Notes: generated by a model from the sequence alone, not told the origin. A stretch of DNA of 49,018 nt from Sphingomonas sp. 1F27F7B (GCF_005503355.1 NZ_SCMK01000031.1:1-49018); one strand, 5' to 3'; positions 31,170 to 42,515 are shown, counted from the first letter of the stretch. Translations and numbers: made by a program.

Positions 31170-32099
31170 ATGTTGTTGAAGAAGAAGAAACTGCTCGCTG
31201 CCCTGGCGGGGTTTACTGCGCTTGCCTCGCTGCCGGCGGTCGCTCATGCCCAGGCGGCGCCCGCTGCCCAGGCCGCGCCCGCCGCCAAGCAGGCCGATCC
31301 GGCGCTCTGGGTGGTCAAGGATGCCGATACCACCATCTATCTGTTCGGCACGGTCCATGTGCTGAAGCCGGGCCTCAGCTGGTTCGACAAGGCAGTGAAG
31401 GCCGCGTTCGACAAGAGCGACGAAGTGGTGCTCGAAATGGTCATGCCCGATCCCGCCACGATGCAGGGCGTAGTGATGCAGGCTGCGGTCGCGCCGCAGG
31501 CCGATCCGGCGCTCACCGTCAAGCTGCCCGAGGCCACGCGCCCCGCCTATGCCGCCGCGCTCACCAGCCTCGGCATGCCCGCCACTGCGCTCGATCGCTT
31601 CGAGCCCTGGTTCGCCGCGATGACGCTCAGCATGGCCCCGCTCCCGAAGCTCGGCTATGATCCCAATAGTGGCGCCGAGATGACGATCACCGCCGCCGCG
31701 AAGGCGGCCAACAAGCCGGTGGCCGGTCTCGAGACCTTCGAGCAGCAGATCGGCTTCTTCGATACGCTGCCGGCGGATCAGCAGGTCAAGTATCTGGTCA
31801 GCACGGTCAACGAGTTCGCCAATATCGGCCCGCTGCTCGACAAGATGGTCGCGCAGTGGAGCGCCGGGGATCCCGATGGGCTGGGCAAGACGATGAACGA
31901 GGAGATGCGCAAGACGCCGGAGCTCGCCAAGGTGCTCCTCTCCGATCGCAATGCCCGCTGGGCGGAGTGGATCGGCGCGCGCATGGCCAAGCCGGGCACG
32001 GTGTTCGTCGCGGTCGGCGCGGGGCATCTCGCGGGCGGCGACAGCGTCCAGGCCTATCTCGCCAAGCACAATCTCAAGGCGGAACGCATCCAATATTGA
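31170..32099 (+). CDS. TraB/GumN-family protein
   Basis: 309 residues from ATG 31170 (GGAG upstream). A signal peptide is cut after AVAHAQA, followed by an Ala/Gln/Pro linker and the TraB/GumN domain, which begins DTTIYLFGTVHVLKPGLSWFDKAVKAAFDKSDEVVLEM and ends TVFVAVGAGHLAGGDSVQAYLAKHNL. The family includes predicted erythromycin-esterase-like/Tiki metalloproteases with conserved GTxH and GxxH motifs, both visible here. It is probably periplasmic; the substrate is unknown. Confidence 0.85.
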   Translation: MLLKKKKLLAALAGFTALASLPAVAHAQAAPAAQAAPAAKQADPALWVVKDADTTIYLFGTVHVLKPGLSWFDKAVKAAFDKSDEVVLEMVMPDPATMQGVVMQAAVAPQADPALTVKLPEATRPAYAAALTSLGMPATALDRFEPWFAAMTLSMAPLPKLGYDPNSGAEMTITAAAKAANKPVAGLETFEQQIGFFDTLPADQQVKYLVSTVNEFANIGPLLDKMVAQWSAGDPDGLGKTMNEEMRKTPELAKVLLSDRNARWAEWIGARMAKPGTVFVAVGAGHLAGGDSVQAYLAKHNLKAERIQY

Positions 32100-32175
32100 T
32101 GCCCCGATATTGATGTGACGCCGGGAGCCGGGCAGGGATGCGTGCGTTGCGCCCATCCCTGCTCCGGAGTTCCCG

Positions 32176-32655
32176 ATGGCAAAGCCCCGCCCGTTTCTCG
32201 GTCTTCTCGCCGGTGTCGCCGCGGGGCTGGTCGCTTCCGCGGCGATGGCCGCGTTCCAGCACCGGGCAGGGAAATTGCTGCCCGAGGACGGCAAGGGCGA
32301 GGATCCGGCCACGGTGAAGGCCGCCGACCGGGCAAGCGAGGCGCTGATCGACATGCCGGTGCCCGAGCCCCTGCGTGAGCGGGCCGGGATGGCAGTCCAC
32401 TATGTCACCGGCGCGGTGCTCGGCGGCATCTATGGCGTGATTACCGAATACAAGCCGGAGGCGAGCGCCGGTTTCGGCGGCGCCTATGGCATTGCCACCA
32501 GCGCGCTGCTCGACGAAGCCGCCGTGCCGGCCGCCGGCCTGGCGCCCGGGCCGGAGGACACTCCGCTCGTCCAGCATGCCTATGGCGCGGCTTCGCACCT
32601 GGTCTACGGCATCGTGCTCGAAGGAGTGCGCTGGCTGATCGCCGGGCGGCGCTAG
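32176..32655 (+). CDS. YagU/DUF1440-like inner-membrane protein
   Basis: 159 residues with hydrophobic segments around 8-27, 72-90, 98-112 and 130-155. GLLAGVAAGLVASAAMAAFQ and the VHYVTGAVLGGIYGVITEY / HAYGAASHLVYGIVLEGVRWL pattern match the DUF1440 group that includes E. coli YagU. The function is not established. It ends 1 bp from the convergent exonuclease gene. Confidence 0.7.
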   Translation: MAKPRPFLGLLAGVAAGLVASAAMAAFQHRAGKLLPEDGKGEDPATVKAADRASEALIDMPVPEPLRERAGMAVHYVTGAVLGGIYGVITEYKPEASAGFGGAYGIATSALLDEAAVPAAGLAPGPEDTPLVQHAYGAASHLVYGIVLEGVRWLIAGRR

Positions 32656-32656
32656 A

Positions 32657-33421
32657 TCAGAACAACAGCCGTTGCGGCGGAACGTCGCGCTCCACCGGCA
32701 CGCCGCCGCGACGGCGCGCCAGCTCTGTCTGGGCGGTGAAGCGCACGTCCTCATCGCGATCGTTCAGGAAGACGGCGAGCGAATCGTCGTCGATCTCGCC
32801 CCATTCCTTGCCGCGATCCGGCCCGAAGCGCACGCGCGGCAGCAGGCCCGGCGATTTCGACCATTGGATCAGTTGCTCGACGCTCGCCGCGTTCAGCATG
32901 TCGCGCAGATGGTGCGCGGTCACATAGGCATCGGGAAAGGCGCGATGGGCGGGCAGGCCGCGCTCGTGCTCCAGCCCCTCGGGCTTGCGGAAATAGCGGA
33001 GGAACTGGTTCGAGAAGCCGCCGCTGTCGGGCCAGAGTCGCAGCGCACATTTCCAGGTGCAGATCCAGTCGGCGCCGCGCGTGAGGGCCGGGGTGCAATA
33101 TTGCTCCTCGAAGCTCGCCCGGTGCGCCGCCAGCGCGACTCGGCGCGGCCAGGGATCGAGGATCGGGCGGGCGACGTCATGCCACCAGGGCGCATCGGCG
33201 ACATCCTCGTCGCGGATATGGTGGATCGCCATGGTCAGCGGCGGGATCGGCCGGCCGGGATTGACCAGCCGGCTGCCGCCTTCGCCGTACAGCGCCCAGC
33301 GCCCGTCCTTGCCCATGGCGACGTCCTGCCAGCCGACCTCGCACACGGCATGGGCCGGCGGCTTGTCGCCCGTGGTTTCGAGATCGATGACGCGGATGAT
33401 GGGCGGATGGGATGACGCCAT
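32657..33421 (-). CDS. DEDDh-type 3'-5' exonuclease
   Basis: 254 residues from ATG 33421. It has the DnaQ/RNase T-like fold with Exo I VIDLETTGD (Asp, Glu), Exo II AHRASFEEQYC and Exo III HRAFPDAYVTAHHL (His, Asp). In Exo II the usual catalytic Asp after Phe is Glu here, a substitution that some exonuclease subgroups tolerate. The C-terminal 70 residues (WSKSPGLLPRVRFGPDRGKEW) are of the ExoX/PolC-epsilon-like helper type. A role in repair or nucleic-acid trimming is likely. It is a single gene, convergent with the YagU-like gene. Confidence 0.8.
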   Translation of the reverse strand: MASSHPPIIRVIDLETTGDKPPAHAVCEVGWQDVAMGKDGRWALYGEGGSRLVNPGRPIPPLTMAIHHIRDEDVADAPWWHDVARPILDPWPRRVALAAHRASFEEQYCTPALTRGADWICTWKCALRLWPDSGGFSNQFLRYFRKPEGLEHERGLPAHRAFPDAYVTAHHLRDMLNAASVEQLIQWSKSPGLLPRVRFGPDRGKEWGEIDDDSLAVFLNDRDEDVRFTAQTELARRRGGVPVERDVPPQRLLF

Positions 33422-33477
33422 GACCCCCAAATGGGGGGAGGGGCGCGGAATTGCGAGTCAAATCGCCCGACGGGGCA

Positions 33478-33858
33478 TCAGGCGGTGGCGGCGATCCAGC
33501 GGCGGACGATGTCGCGCAGCGCCTCGGCATGCGCGGCGACGTCGTCCGCGTCGCGCAGCTGGATCACGCCGCGATCAGGCGCCGGCCAGGTCGCGAGACC
33601 CGCGGGATCCTCGAACCGGAAGCCGGTCGCCGTCTTCGCCGTGGCGCCGCGATGCAAGACGATCCGGACACCGCCCTTGCGGTCGATGCCCAGCGTCACC
33701 TTGTGATCCTGCGCGTCGCGAAAGCTCGGCGCGTTCCACTTCAATTCCTCGACCAGCCCGGGTGCGGCTTCGACCACCAGCTCCCGCAGCGCATCGACGG
33801 CGGCGCGGTGGCCGGAGTCGAGCGCGTCGAGGAACGCGGGGATCGATCCGGCTGCCAT
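33478..33858 (-). CDS. DUF1801-family protein
   Basis: 126 residues; its ATG overlaps the pgm TGA. Features VEELKWNAPSFRDAQDHKVTLGIDRKGGVRIVLHRG and a C-terminal LRDIVRRWIAA helix of the DUF1801 (YdhG-like) fold, a small alpha/beta domain related to iron-chaperone frataxin-like proteins. The function is unknown. It is probably cotranscribed downstream of the hexose-phosphate mutase gene. Confidence 0.8.
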   Translation of the reverse strand: MAAGSIPAFLDALDSGHRAAVDALRELVVEAAPGLVEELKWNAPSFRDAQDHKVTLGIDRKGGVRIVLHRGATAKTATGFRFEDPAGLATWPAPDRGVIQLRDADDVAAHAEALRDIVRRWIAATA

Positions 33859-35246
33859 CAATGCGCCACCGTCTCTCCGCGCACCAGGCCGCTCTTCGCC
33901 AGCTGATCGTCGATCTGGGCGAGCAGCCGGTCGAGCCCGGCCTGGTCCTTCGCCTCGGCGCGGGCGACGAGCACGTCCTGCGTGTTCGACGCGCGCAGCA
34001 GCCACCAGCCGTCGGCGGTGTTCACCCGGGCGCCGTCGGTGCGGTCGACATCGGCGCCTTCGGCTTCCAGCCGGTCGAGCACTTCGTCGACCACCGCGAA
34101 CTTGCGGCTCTCGTCCACTTGGAAGCGCATCTCGGGCGTGTTGACCAGCCGGGGCATCGCGTCCCTGAGCTCGGTCAGCGACTTGCCGATCACATGCACT
34201 GCCTGGATTAGCCGGATCGCGGCATATTGTGCGTCGTCGAAGCCGTAATAATCCTGGGCGAAGAAGATGTGGCCGCTCATCTCGCCGGCGAGCGGCGCAT
34301 GGGTTTCCTTCATCTTGGTCTTCACCAGGCTGTGCCCGGTCTTCCACATCAGCGGCTTGCCGCCCAGCTCCGCGATTCGGTCGAACAGCATCTGCGACGC
34401 CTTCACATCGGCGATGATCGTCGCGCCGGGCTCCACGCGGAGCACAGGTTCGGCCAGAATGGACAGAAGCTGATCGCCCCAGATCACGCGGCCTTGCCCG
34501 TCGATCGCGCCCAGCCGGTCGCCATCGCCGTCAAAGGCAAGTCCGAAATCGAGCTGCTTCTCCGCGACGAGCCTCTTCAGATCGGCGAGGTTCTTCTCGT
34601 CGGTGGGATCGGGATGATGATTGGGGAAATTGCCGTCCACATCGGTGAACAACGTGTGATGCTCACCCGGGAGCAGCTTCACCAGCTTCTCGATCACCGG
34701 GCCGGCGGCGCCATTGCCCGTATCCCATCCGACGCGATAGGCGCCGCCGGCATAGCCCGCGATCAGCCGGCCGACATACAGGTCCTCGACATCGGCGTCG
34801 GTCACCGTCTCGGTGCCGTCGCCTTCGTCCCAATCGCCTTCCGCCGCCATCTTGCCGAGCAGCTGGATCTTCTCGCCGAAGAAGCTGGCGTGCTGAAACA
34901 CCATCTTGAAGCCGTTATAGTGGCCGGGATTGTGGCTGCCGGTTATCTGGATGCCGCCATCCACCTCCAGCGTTGCCTCGGCATAATATAGCATCGGGGT
35001 GGGCCCCATGCCGGTGCGCACCACCGAGCAGCCCGATTTGGTGAGCCCGTCGATCAGCGCTTCCTCCAGCGCGGGCGAGGAAAGACGGCCGTCGCGCCCC
35101 ACGGCCACGCGGGTGCCGCCGGCGCGGCGCAGCAGCGTGGCGAAGCCACGGCCGATCGCGCGCGCATCATCGGGGCCGAGGGTCTGCCCCACGATCCCGC
35201 GAATGTCGTACTCGCGCAGCGAAGTGGGGTCGAAACGATGGGTCAT
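33858..35246 (-). CDS. Phosphomannomutase/phosphoglucomutase
   Basis: 462 residues from ATG 35246 (GGGAGGC upstream). Alpha-D-phosphohexomutase with the four usual domains: REYDIRGIVGQTL at the start, the phosphoserine loop ITGSHNPGHYNGFKM, the metal loop LAFDGDGDRLGAID, the sugar-binding GEMSGHIFF and the C-terminal phosphate-binding LLRASNTQDVLVARAEA. It interconverts mannose-6-P/1-P and glucose-6-P/1-P for exopolysaccharide and LPS precursors. It is upstream of a coupled DUF1801 gene. Confidence 0.94.
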   Translation of the reverse strand: MTHRFDPTSLREYDIRGIVGQTLGPDDARAIGRGFATLLRRAGGTRVAVGRDGRLSSPALEEALIDGLTKSGCSVVRTGMGPTPMLYYAEATLEVDGGIQITGSHNPGHYNGFKMVFQHASFFGEKIQLLGKMAAEGDWDEGDGTETVTDADVEDLYVGRLIAGYAGGAYRVGWDTGNGAAGPVIEKLVKLLPGEHHTLFTDVDGNFPNHHPDPTDEKNLADLKRLVAEKQLDFGLAFDGDGDRLGAIDGQGRVIWGDQLLSILAEPVLRVEPGATIIADVKASQMLFDRIAELGGKPLMWKTGHSLVKTKMKETHAPLAGEMSGHIFFAQDYYGFDDAQYAAIRLIQAVHVIGKSLTELRDAMPRLVNTPEMRFQVDESRKFAVVDEVLDRLEAEGADVDRTDGARVNTADGWWLLRASNTQDVLVARAEAKDQAGLDRLLAQIDDQLAKSGLVRGETVAH

Positions 35247-35330
35247 GATGCCTCCCGGGGGAATCTCTGGCGGCCTAATTCGCGAATATCGGGGAAAGTG
35301 CAATCCGGCATCGCAAGCGCGGGCAACGGT

Positions 35331-35588
35331 TCAGCGGCCCTGCCGCAGCAGCGTGTCGCGGGCCGCGTTTATCCGGCGCGTGAGCTCGGCGGATCCCCCC
35401 TTGTCGGGGTGCACCGCCGAGACGAGCCGGCGATGCGCCGAGCGGATCGCCTCGTCATCGTCATCTGCCGTCACGCCCAGGATCGCGCGCGCTTCCTCCT
35501 CCGGCATGCGCGGCCCCTTGGAGCGCGGCTTCAGCACGAGCAGGTACAGCGCATAGAGGACCAGCGCCGCGAGGATAAGCTTCGCCAT
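35331..35588 (-). CDS. Small membrane-anchored J-domain protein
   Basis: 85 residues. An N-terminal membrane segment (about 3-20) is followed by a J-domain whose HPD motif is intact (SAVHPDKGG), similar in layout to the Pam18/Tim14 type of DnaJ proteins. It would stimulate DnaK ATPase at the inner membrane. Its ATG overlaps the mipZ stop (TGATG), which suggests cotranscription with the division regulator. Confidence 0.85.
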   Translation of the reverse strand: MAKLILAALVLYALYLLVLKPRSKGPRMPEEEARAILGVTADDDDEAIRSAHRRLVSAVHPDKGGSAELTRRINAARDTLLRQGR

Positions 35589-36382
35589 CAGGCGAACAGC
35601 GGCATGGTGACTTCGGGCAACGCGAGCCCGGCCATCATCTCGCGCAGTTCCTGGCGCGCGGCGACATGGGCGAGGCCCATCTCGCCGAACTCGCGGCTGT
35701 CGAGCATGGTCAGCCCCTGGGGGAAGAGCTCGCGATAGATCACGCGCTCGGAAAGCCCCGAGATCACGCGGAAGCCGACGCGTTTGGAAAGCTGGTCGAT
35801 CGCTTCCGACACGCGCTTCATGTTGCGCGCCTCGATATGCTGCATGCGGTTGCGCAGCACCACCCAGTCGATCGTCTCGCCGTCCGCCTTGGCGCGGCGC
35901 TTGCGCGATTCCCAGATAAGCTCCGAATAGAAGCTGGGGCGGACGACCTTGAACGTGTCGGGGTCGACCTGGCCGATCAGGTCGAAATCGACGAAGCTGT
36001 CGTTCATCGGCGTGACCAGCGTGTCGGCATTGGTGACGGCGATGCGGGCGAACTTGTCGTCGCGGCCCGGCGTGTCGATCACCAGGAAGTCCGCGCCTTC
36101 GCCCAGCCGGTCGAGCGCTTCCGAGAAATAGGCCATGCTCTCGCCGTCATGCGTGTCGTAGACGGGCATCGGCAGCTCGCGGCCCATCCGCTTCGTCGTG
36201 GCGGCGCGATTGTCGAGATAGCGCCCCATGGTGCGCTGCCGATGATCGAGATCGAAGCACGCGACGCGCGCGCCCTTCGAAGCGAGCGCGATTGCGGTGT
36301 GGACCGCGGTGGTGGATTTTCCGGTGCCGCCCTTCTCGTTCGCGAATACGAGAACGTGCAGCCGCTTCGACCCTTCGCTCAA
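35588..36382 (-). CDS. mipZ: MipZ-type ParA-like ATPase, division-site positioning
   Basis: 264 residues. A deviant Walker A, VFANEKGGTGKSTTAVHTAIALA, is followed by DLDHRQRTMGRYLDNR and the DTPGRDDKFARIAVTNADTLVTPMNDSFVDFDLIGQVDPDTFKV stretch that is typical of MipZ. The family binds ParB near the origin and inhibits FtsZ assembly, restricting it to midcell. The frame begins at TTG 36382 with no in-frame ATG upstream of the P-loop and AAGGA about 13 nt before it. It is divergent from panC. Confidence 0.93.
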   Translation of the reverse strand: MSEGSKRLHVLVFANEKGGTGKSTTAVHTAIALASKGARVACFDLDHRQRTMGRYLDNRAATTKRMGRELPMPVYDTHDGESMAYFSEALDRLGEGADFLVIDTPGRDDKFARIAVTNADTLVTPMNDSFVDFDLIGQVDPDTFKVVRPSFYSELIWESRKRRAKADGETIDWVVLRNRMQHIEARNMKRVSEAIDQLSKRVGFRVISGLSERVIYRELFPQGLTMLDSREFGEMGLAHVAARQELREMMAGLALPEVTMPLFA

Positions 36383-36461
36383 CGTCTCAACATCCTTTAT
36401 TGATCGATCGGCCCGCCCCCCATAGAAGGCCGCGCTTCCGTCTTATCGAAAGTGTTAACGC

Positions 36462-37304
36462 GTGCAAACAGTCCGTCAGCTCGAAGTCCTTCGCGAGGCG
36501 ATTGCCGCCTGGCGCCAGGCAGGCGAGCGCATCGCCCTTGTTCCCACCATGGGGGCGCTGCATGACGGGCACATGGCGCTGGTCGATGCGGCCAGGCGCG
36601 CGGCGAACCGCGTGGTCGTCTCGATCTTCGTGAACCCGAAGCAGTTCGGCGCCGGCGAGGACCTTGCCAAATATCCCCGCAAGGAAGCTGCGGATTCGCG
36701 CATGCTCTCGGGTGCCGGCGTGGACCTGCTGTGGATGCCCCCGGTGGAAATGGTCTATCCCGACGGTTTCGCGACCAACGTCTCGGTCTCGGGCGTGAGC
36801 GAAGTGCTCGAAGGCGCGCACCGGCCCGGCCATTTCGACGGCGTGGCGACGGTGGTCGCCAAGCTGTTCAACCAGGTTCAGCCCGACATCGCGTTCTTCG
36901 GGGAGAAGGACTGGCAGCAGCTCGCGGTGATCCGCCGCATGACCCTGGACCTCAACCTGCCGGTCGAGATCCAGTCGGTGCTGACCCAGCGCGACGATGA
37001 CGGCCTCGCTTTGTCGTCGCGCAACGCCTATCTGATGCCCGAGGAGCGCGCCAAGGCCGTCGCGCTGCCCCGCGCGCTCGGCGCGGCGGGCAAGGCGATC
37101 GCGGAGGGCAGCGATGTCGAGGCGGCGCTCGCCCAGGCGCGCGAGACGCTCGGCGCGGCGGGCTTCGAGATCGATTATGTCGCGCTCGCCGATGCCGGCA
37201 CGCTGGAGCCGGTCACGGCCCCCGCGCCGGACCGGCCGCTCCGCCTGCTCGCCGCCGCCAGGATCGGCGCGACCCGGCTGATCGACAACATCGCGATACC
37301 CTGA
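36462..37304 (+). CDS. panC: Pantoate-beta-alanine ligase
   Basis: 280 residues from GTG 36462. It condenses pantoate with beta-alanine using ATP, the last step of pantothenate synthesis. Signatures are VPTMGALHDGHMALV (nucleotide HxGH motif), SIFVNPKQFGAGEDLAKYPR, AFFGEKDWQQL and the loop LTQRDDDGLALSSRNAYL. It is a single gene divergent from mipZ by 79 bp. No panB is adjacent. Confidence 0.95.
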   Translation: MQTVRQLEVLREAIAAWRQAGERIALVPTMGALHDGHMALVDAARRAANRVVVSIFVNPKQFGAGEDLAKYPRKEAADSRMLSGAGVDLLWMPPVEMVYPDGFATNVSVSGVSEVLEGAHRPGHFDGVATVVAKLFNQVQPDIAFFGEKDWQQLAVIRRMTLDLNLPVEIQSVLTQRDDDGLALSSRNAYLMPEERAKAVALPRALGAAGKAIAEGSDVEAALAQARETLGAAGFEIDYVALADAGTLEPVTAPAPDRPLRLLAAARIGATRLIDNIAIP

Positions 37305-37313
37305 ACAAATACA

Positions 37314-37328
37314 GTTAACGTCGTTAAC
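37314..37328. promoter_or_regulatory. Palindrome GTTAACG-T-CGTTAAC overlapping TTAACCAT
   Basis: A perfect 15-bp palindrome 66 bp before the Sel1-like gene start. Its right arm runs into TTAACCAT (37324-37331), a CtrA-like half-site. The two TTAA cores are 5 bp apart, not the 7 of a full CtrA box, so the regulator is uncertain. Confidence 0.4.
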
Positions 37329-37393
37329 CATTTGTTTTGAATTCGAGTGCCAAACCCCATTCACCACGAAAGGGTGGAAAAGGGGTGAGCGAC

Positions 37394-37690
37394 ATGGGCA
37401 GCAGCCTGAAGAGTGCGCGTTTCCTCATCGAGAGCCGGCTGCGCGACGCGGCCCGCGGCGATGCCAACGCGTGTTACGATCTGGGGATGGTCTATTCGAG
37501 CGGCGCGGACGGCGTCGGCGTCGACCTCATCGAAGCGCACAAATGGTTCAACATCGCCGCCGTCACCGGGGACAGCCGCGCGCAGGAATGCCGCGCGGAG
37601 ATCGCCGAGGACATGACCGCGCGCGAGATCATCGAGGCGCAGAAGGCCGCGCGTGCGTGGCTTCGCGGCTTCGAGGTGCGGGCGGCCTGA
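37394..37690 (+). CDS. Small Sel1-repeat-like protein
   Basis: 98 residues from ATG 37394 with AGGGG eight nt upstream. ACYDLGMVYSSGADGVGVDLIEAHKWFNIAAVTGDSRAQECRAEIAEDM shows one and a half SLR/Sel1-type helical repeats (the YxLGxxY and AxxWxxxAAxxG pattern). No signal peptide. It is likely a scaffold or partner-binding protein; the partner is unknown. It ends directly at the stop of the convergent GNAT gene. Confidence 0.8.
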   Translation: MGSSLKSARFLIESRLRDAARGDANACYDLGMVYSSGADGVGVDLIEAHKWFNIAAVTGDSRAQECRAEIAEDMTAREIIEAQKAARAWLRGFEVRAA

Positions 37691-38139
37691 TCAATCCGCG
37701 GGGCTGACGTCCAGCTCCATCTCGACTCGGTGCATGCCGGGCCCCCAGCCATTCTCGGTCCGCGCCAGCGCGCGAGCGCCGAAACGGGCAAAGAAAGGGG
37801 CCGAATGCTGGCTCGCCGCGATGTCGATCGTGGAGGCGCCCGCCATGCGGGCCGCCTCCAGCGTCGCCGCCATCATCGCGCGGCCCAGGCCGGCTCCCTG
37901 CGCATCGGGATCGACCAGGATCCAGTTGAGATGGATCCGGCCCGCGCGCCCCGGCGCGATGCCGAAGGCGGCGCGGACTGCGCCGTCCACCTCGCCGACG
38001 CGATAGTCTCGCGCCCGCGCCAGATAGTCCGCATAGTCCGCGCGCTCACCCGGCGCGAAGAAGCGCGGGCAATTGGCATCGAACAGCCCCAGGCACGCCG
38101 CCGCGTCGGACGCGGCATAGGGCCGGAAGGCCGGGCTCA

Positions 38140-38140
<1 letters not shown>
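37691..38140 (-). CDS. GNAT-family N-acetyltransferase
   Basis: 149 residues from GTG 38140, which shares its first G with the topA TAG. The acetyl-CoA binding motif A is visible as WILVDPDAQGAGLGRAMMAATLEAARMAGA (Q-x-x-G-x-G), followed by HSAPFFARFGARALARTENGWGPGMHRVEM. The substrate is unknown. It is coupled downstream of topA. Confidence 0.85.
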
Positions 38141-40662
<2,522 letters not shown>

Positions 40663-40792
40663 GGGGGGTAAGCGTTCCTCACGTGTACGCGTGTAAGGTG
40701 GGGAGGGGAGACGGGAGCCGTCAACCCGGTTGATCTGGAACCTCGAGCGGTTTTGCGGGTATCACTCGTCGAGGCCGAGGGGGAGCAGGATA

Positions 40793-42325
40793 TTGCCCGA
40801 AGAGACAGTGCCGCCGCTTCGCCGCTCGCATCGGCGCCTGTGGATATTGGCAAGCGTCCTCGCCCTGCTCGCCGCGGCCGGTGGCGCCGGCTTCTTCTGG
40901 CTCCGCGCGATGCTCGACGTGAAGGCCGAGCCGCCGCCGCGCGCCGGCGACGCCATCGAGGTGCCTCGTCAGGTCTCGGCGATCGACGTACCGCTCGATG
41001 TCCATGTCTCCGTCCTCAGCCGCGCGCTCGAAAGGGCAGTGCCGCGCACGCTCTGGTCGATCAACCAGCAGATCGACAATTGCGTGCCGGCGCAGCGTGT
41101 GAAGCTGTTCAGCAGGAAGCTCAAGGTCACGCCCGATCTCGGCTGCACCGTGACCGGCACCGTCACGCGCTCCGCGATCCGGCTGCGCGGGGTGGGCGAC
41201 GAGATCGTCGCCGACGTGCCGATCCGCGCGACCATCGCCGCGCGCCATGTCGGCGGCTTCCTCAAGGGGAAGACCGCGACCGGATCGGCGATGGTCCATG
41301 CCCGGGTCCGCCTGTCGATGACCGAGAACTGGCAGCCGCGCGCCACCGTCCGCCTTGCCTATGACTGGACCGCGCCGCCCGGCATCGATTTCCTCGGCCG
41401 CCGTATCACCTTCACCGACAAGGCCGACGAGAAGCTCCGCCCGGTGGTCCGCGATCTCGAACAGTCGCTGCCCCGCGAGATCGCGAAGCTCAACATCCGC
41501 GCCCGCGTCGCCGATGCCTGGCGGCAGAGCTTCACTTCGCTCCAGCTCAATGCCGAGAATCCGCCGGTCTGGATGCGGATCACGCCGCAGAAGCTCAACT
41601 ATGGCGGCTATGGCCTGGCGGGCAGCCGGTTGCGTCTGCGCCTCGGCCTGTCCGCGCTCACCGAGACCTTCGTGGGGCCCCGGCCCGCGGATCCCGCGCC
41701 CACGCCGCTGCCGCCGCTCGGCCGGGATGCGCATGGCGCGAAGCTCGCCTTCTTCATCCCGGTGATCGCTGACTATGCCCAGTTGGAGCCGGTGCTCCAG
41801 AAGGCGCTCGACAAGCGCGCGAAGCGGCCCTTCGTGCTGCCGGGCATCGGCCCGGTGGTCGCGCGGTTCGACAAGGTGACCGGCTATGGCACCACCGGCG
41901 GGCGCATCGCCGTGGGACTCACCATCGCCGCTCGCCCGCAGAACGGCAAGGCCGAGACGCACGGCCTGGTCTGGCTCACCGCGAAGCCGGTCAACGCCCC
42001 CGGCTCGCAGCGCGTGTATTTCGAGCAGCTGGCCGTCTCGGGCGAGACCGATCGGATCGAGGGAGACCTGCTCGTCCGCCTCGTCCAGAGCCCCGGCGTG
42101 GCCGAGACGCTCGCCGAATCGCTCACCCAGAACTTCACGCAGGATTTCGACAAGCTGCTCGGCAAGGTCCGGCGCGCCATCGTCCAGAAGCGCGCCGGCG
42201 ACTTCGTGATCCGCGCCGACATCGCCGATGTGCGCACCGGCGAGCTCAAGGCCGCGGGGCAGGGCGTGTACCTGCCCGTCTGGGCGTCCGGCACGGCGCG
42301 GGTGGAGTATCTGCCGGGCAAATAG
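40793..42325 (+). CDS. DUF4403-family envelope protein
   Basis: 510 residues from TTG 40793 (GGGGGAG eight nt upstream); a GTG at 40808 is an alternative. There is an N-terminal membrane anchor (LWILASVLALLAAAGGAGFFWL, about 14-36), then repeated beta-rich modules (SAIDVPLDVHVSVLSRALERAVP, NCVPAQRVKLFSRKLKVTPDLGCTVTGTV) of the DUF4403 family, thought to be SMP/BPI-like lipid-binding. It is likely an inner-membrane-anchored periplasmic protein; a lipid transport role is speculative. It is a single gene divergent from topA. Confidence 0.82.
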   Translation: MPEETVPPLRRSHRRLWILASVLALLAAAGGAGFFWLRAMLDVKAEPPPRAGDAIEVPRQVSAIDVPLDVHVSVLSRALERAVPRTLWSINQQIDNCVPAQRVKLFSRKLKVTPDLGCTVTGTVTRSAIRLRGVGDEIVADVPIRATIAARHVGGFLKGKTATGSAMVHARVRLSMTENWQPRATVRLAYDWTAPPGIDFLGRRITFTDKADEKLRPVVRDLEQSLPREIAKLNIRARVADAWRQSFTSLQLNAENPPVWMRITPQKLNYGGYGLAGSRLRLRLGLSALTETFVGPRPADPAPTPLPPLGRDAHGAKLAFFIPVIADYAQLEPVLQKALDKRAKRPFVLPGIGPVVARFDKVTGYGTTGGRIAVGLTIAARPQNGKAETHGLVWLTAKPVNAPGSQRVYFEQLAVSGETDRIEGDLLVRLVQSPGVAETLAESLTQNFTQDFDKLLGKVRRAIVQKRAGDFVIRADIADVRTGELKAAGQGVYLPVWASGTARVEYLPGK

Positions 42326-42383
42326 AGCCGCCTCCTCCATTCCCTCGTCATCCTGACTTGTCCGAGGGAAATTACCCCTGTTG

Positions 42384-42466
42384 CGTCATCCCCGCGAAGG
42401 CGGGGACCCAGAGTCCCGGGCGACACGGCAGAGAAACCCTGGATCCCCGCCTGCGCGGGGATGACG
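42384..42466. repeat. Paired REP-like palindromes (BIME-type)
   Basis: Two opposed hairpin units, CGTCATCCCCGC-GAAG-GCGGGG and CCCCGC-CTGC-GCGGGGATGACG, separated by about 30 bp. The outer 12 bp are perfectly inverted. The unit has the look of dispersed REP elements. It lies between convergent DUF4403 and GST genes. Confidence 0.75.
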
Positions 42467-42492
42467 GTCATTGGACCATCCTCGCCCAAGGG

Positions 42493-42515
42493 GGCCCCGG
42501 ATCAAGTCCGGGGCC
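42493..42515. repeat. Second REP-like hairpin GGCCCCGGA-N5-TCCGGGGCC
   Basis: Perfect 9-bp arms with a TCAAG loop, directly next to the BIME-like pair. The consensus resembles a second repeat type common in sphingomonads (from memory). It may also serve as a terminator between the convergent genes. Confidence 0.7.

Noticed and set aside
37315..37327. Full CtrA box
   Set aside because: The TTAA cores are separated by 5 bp, not 7; only a half-site match remains.
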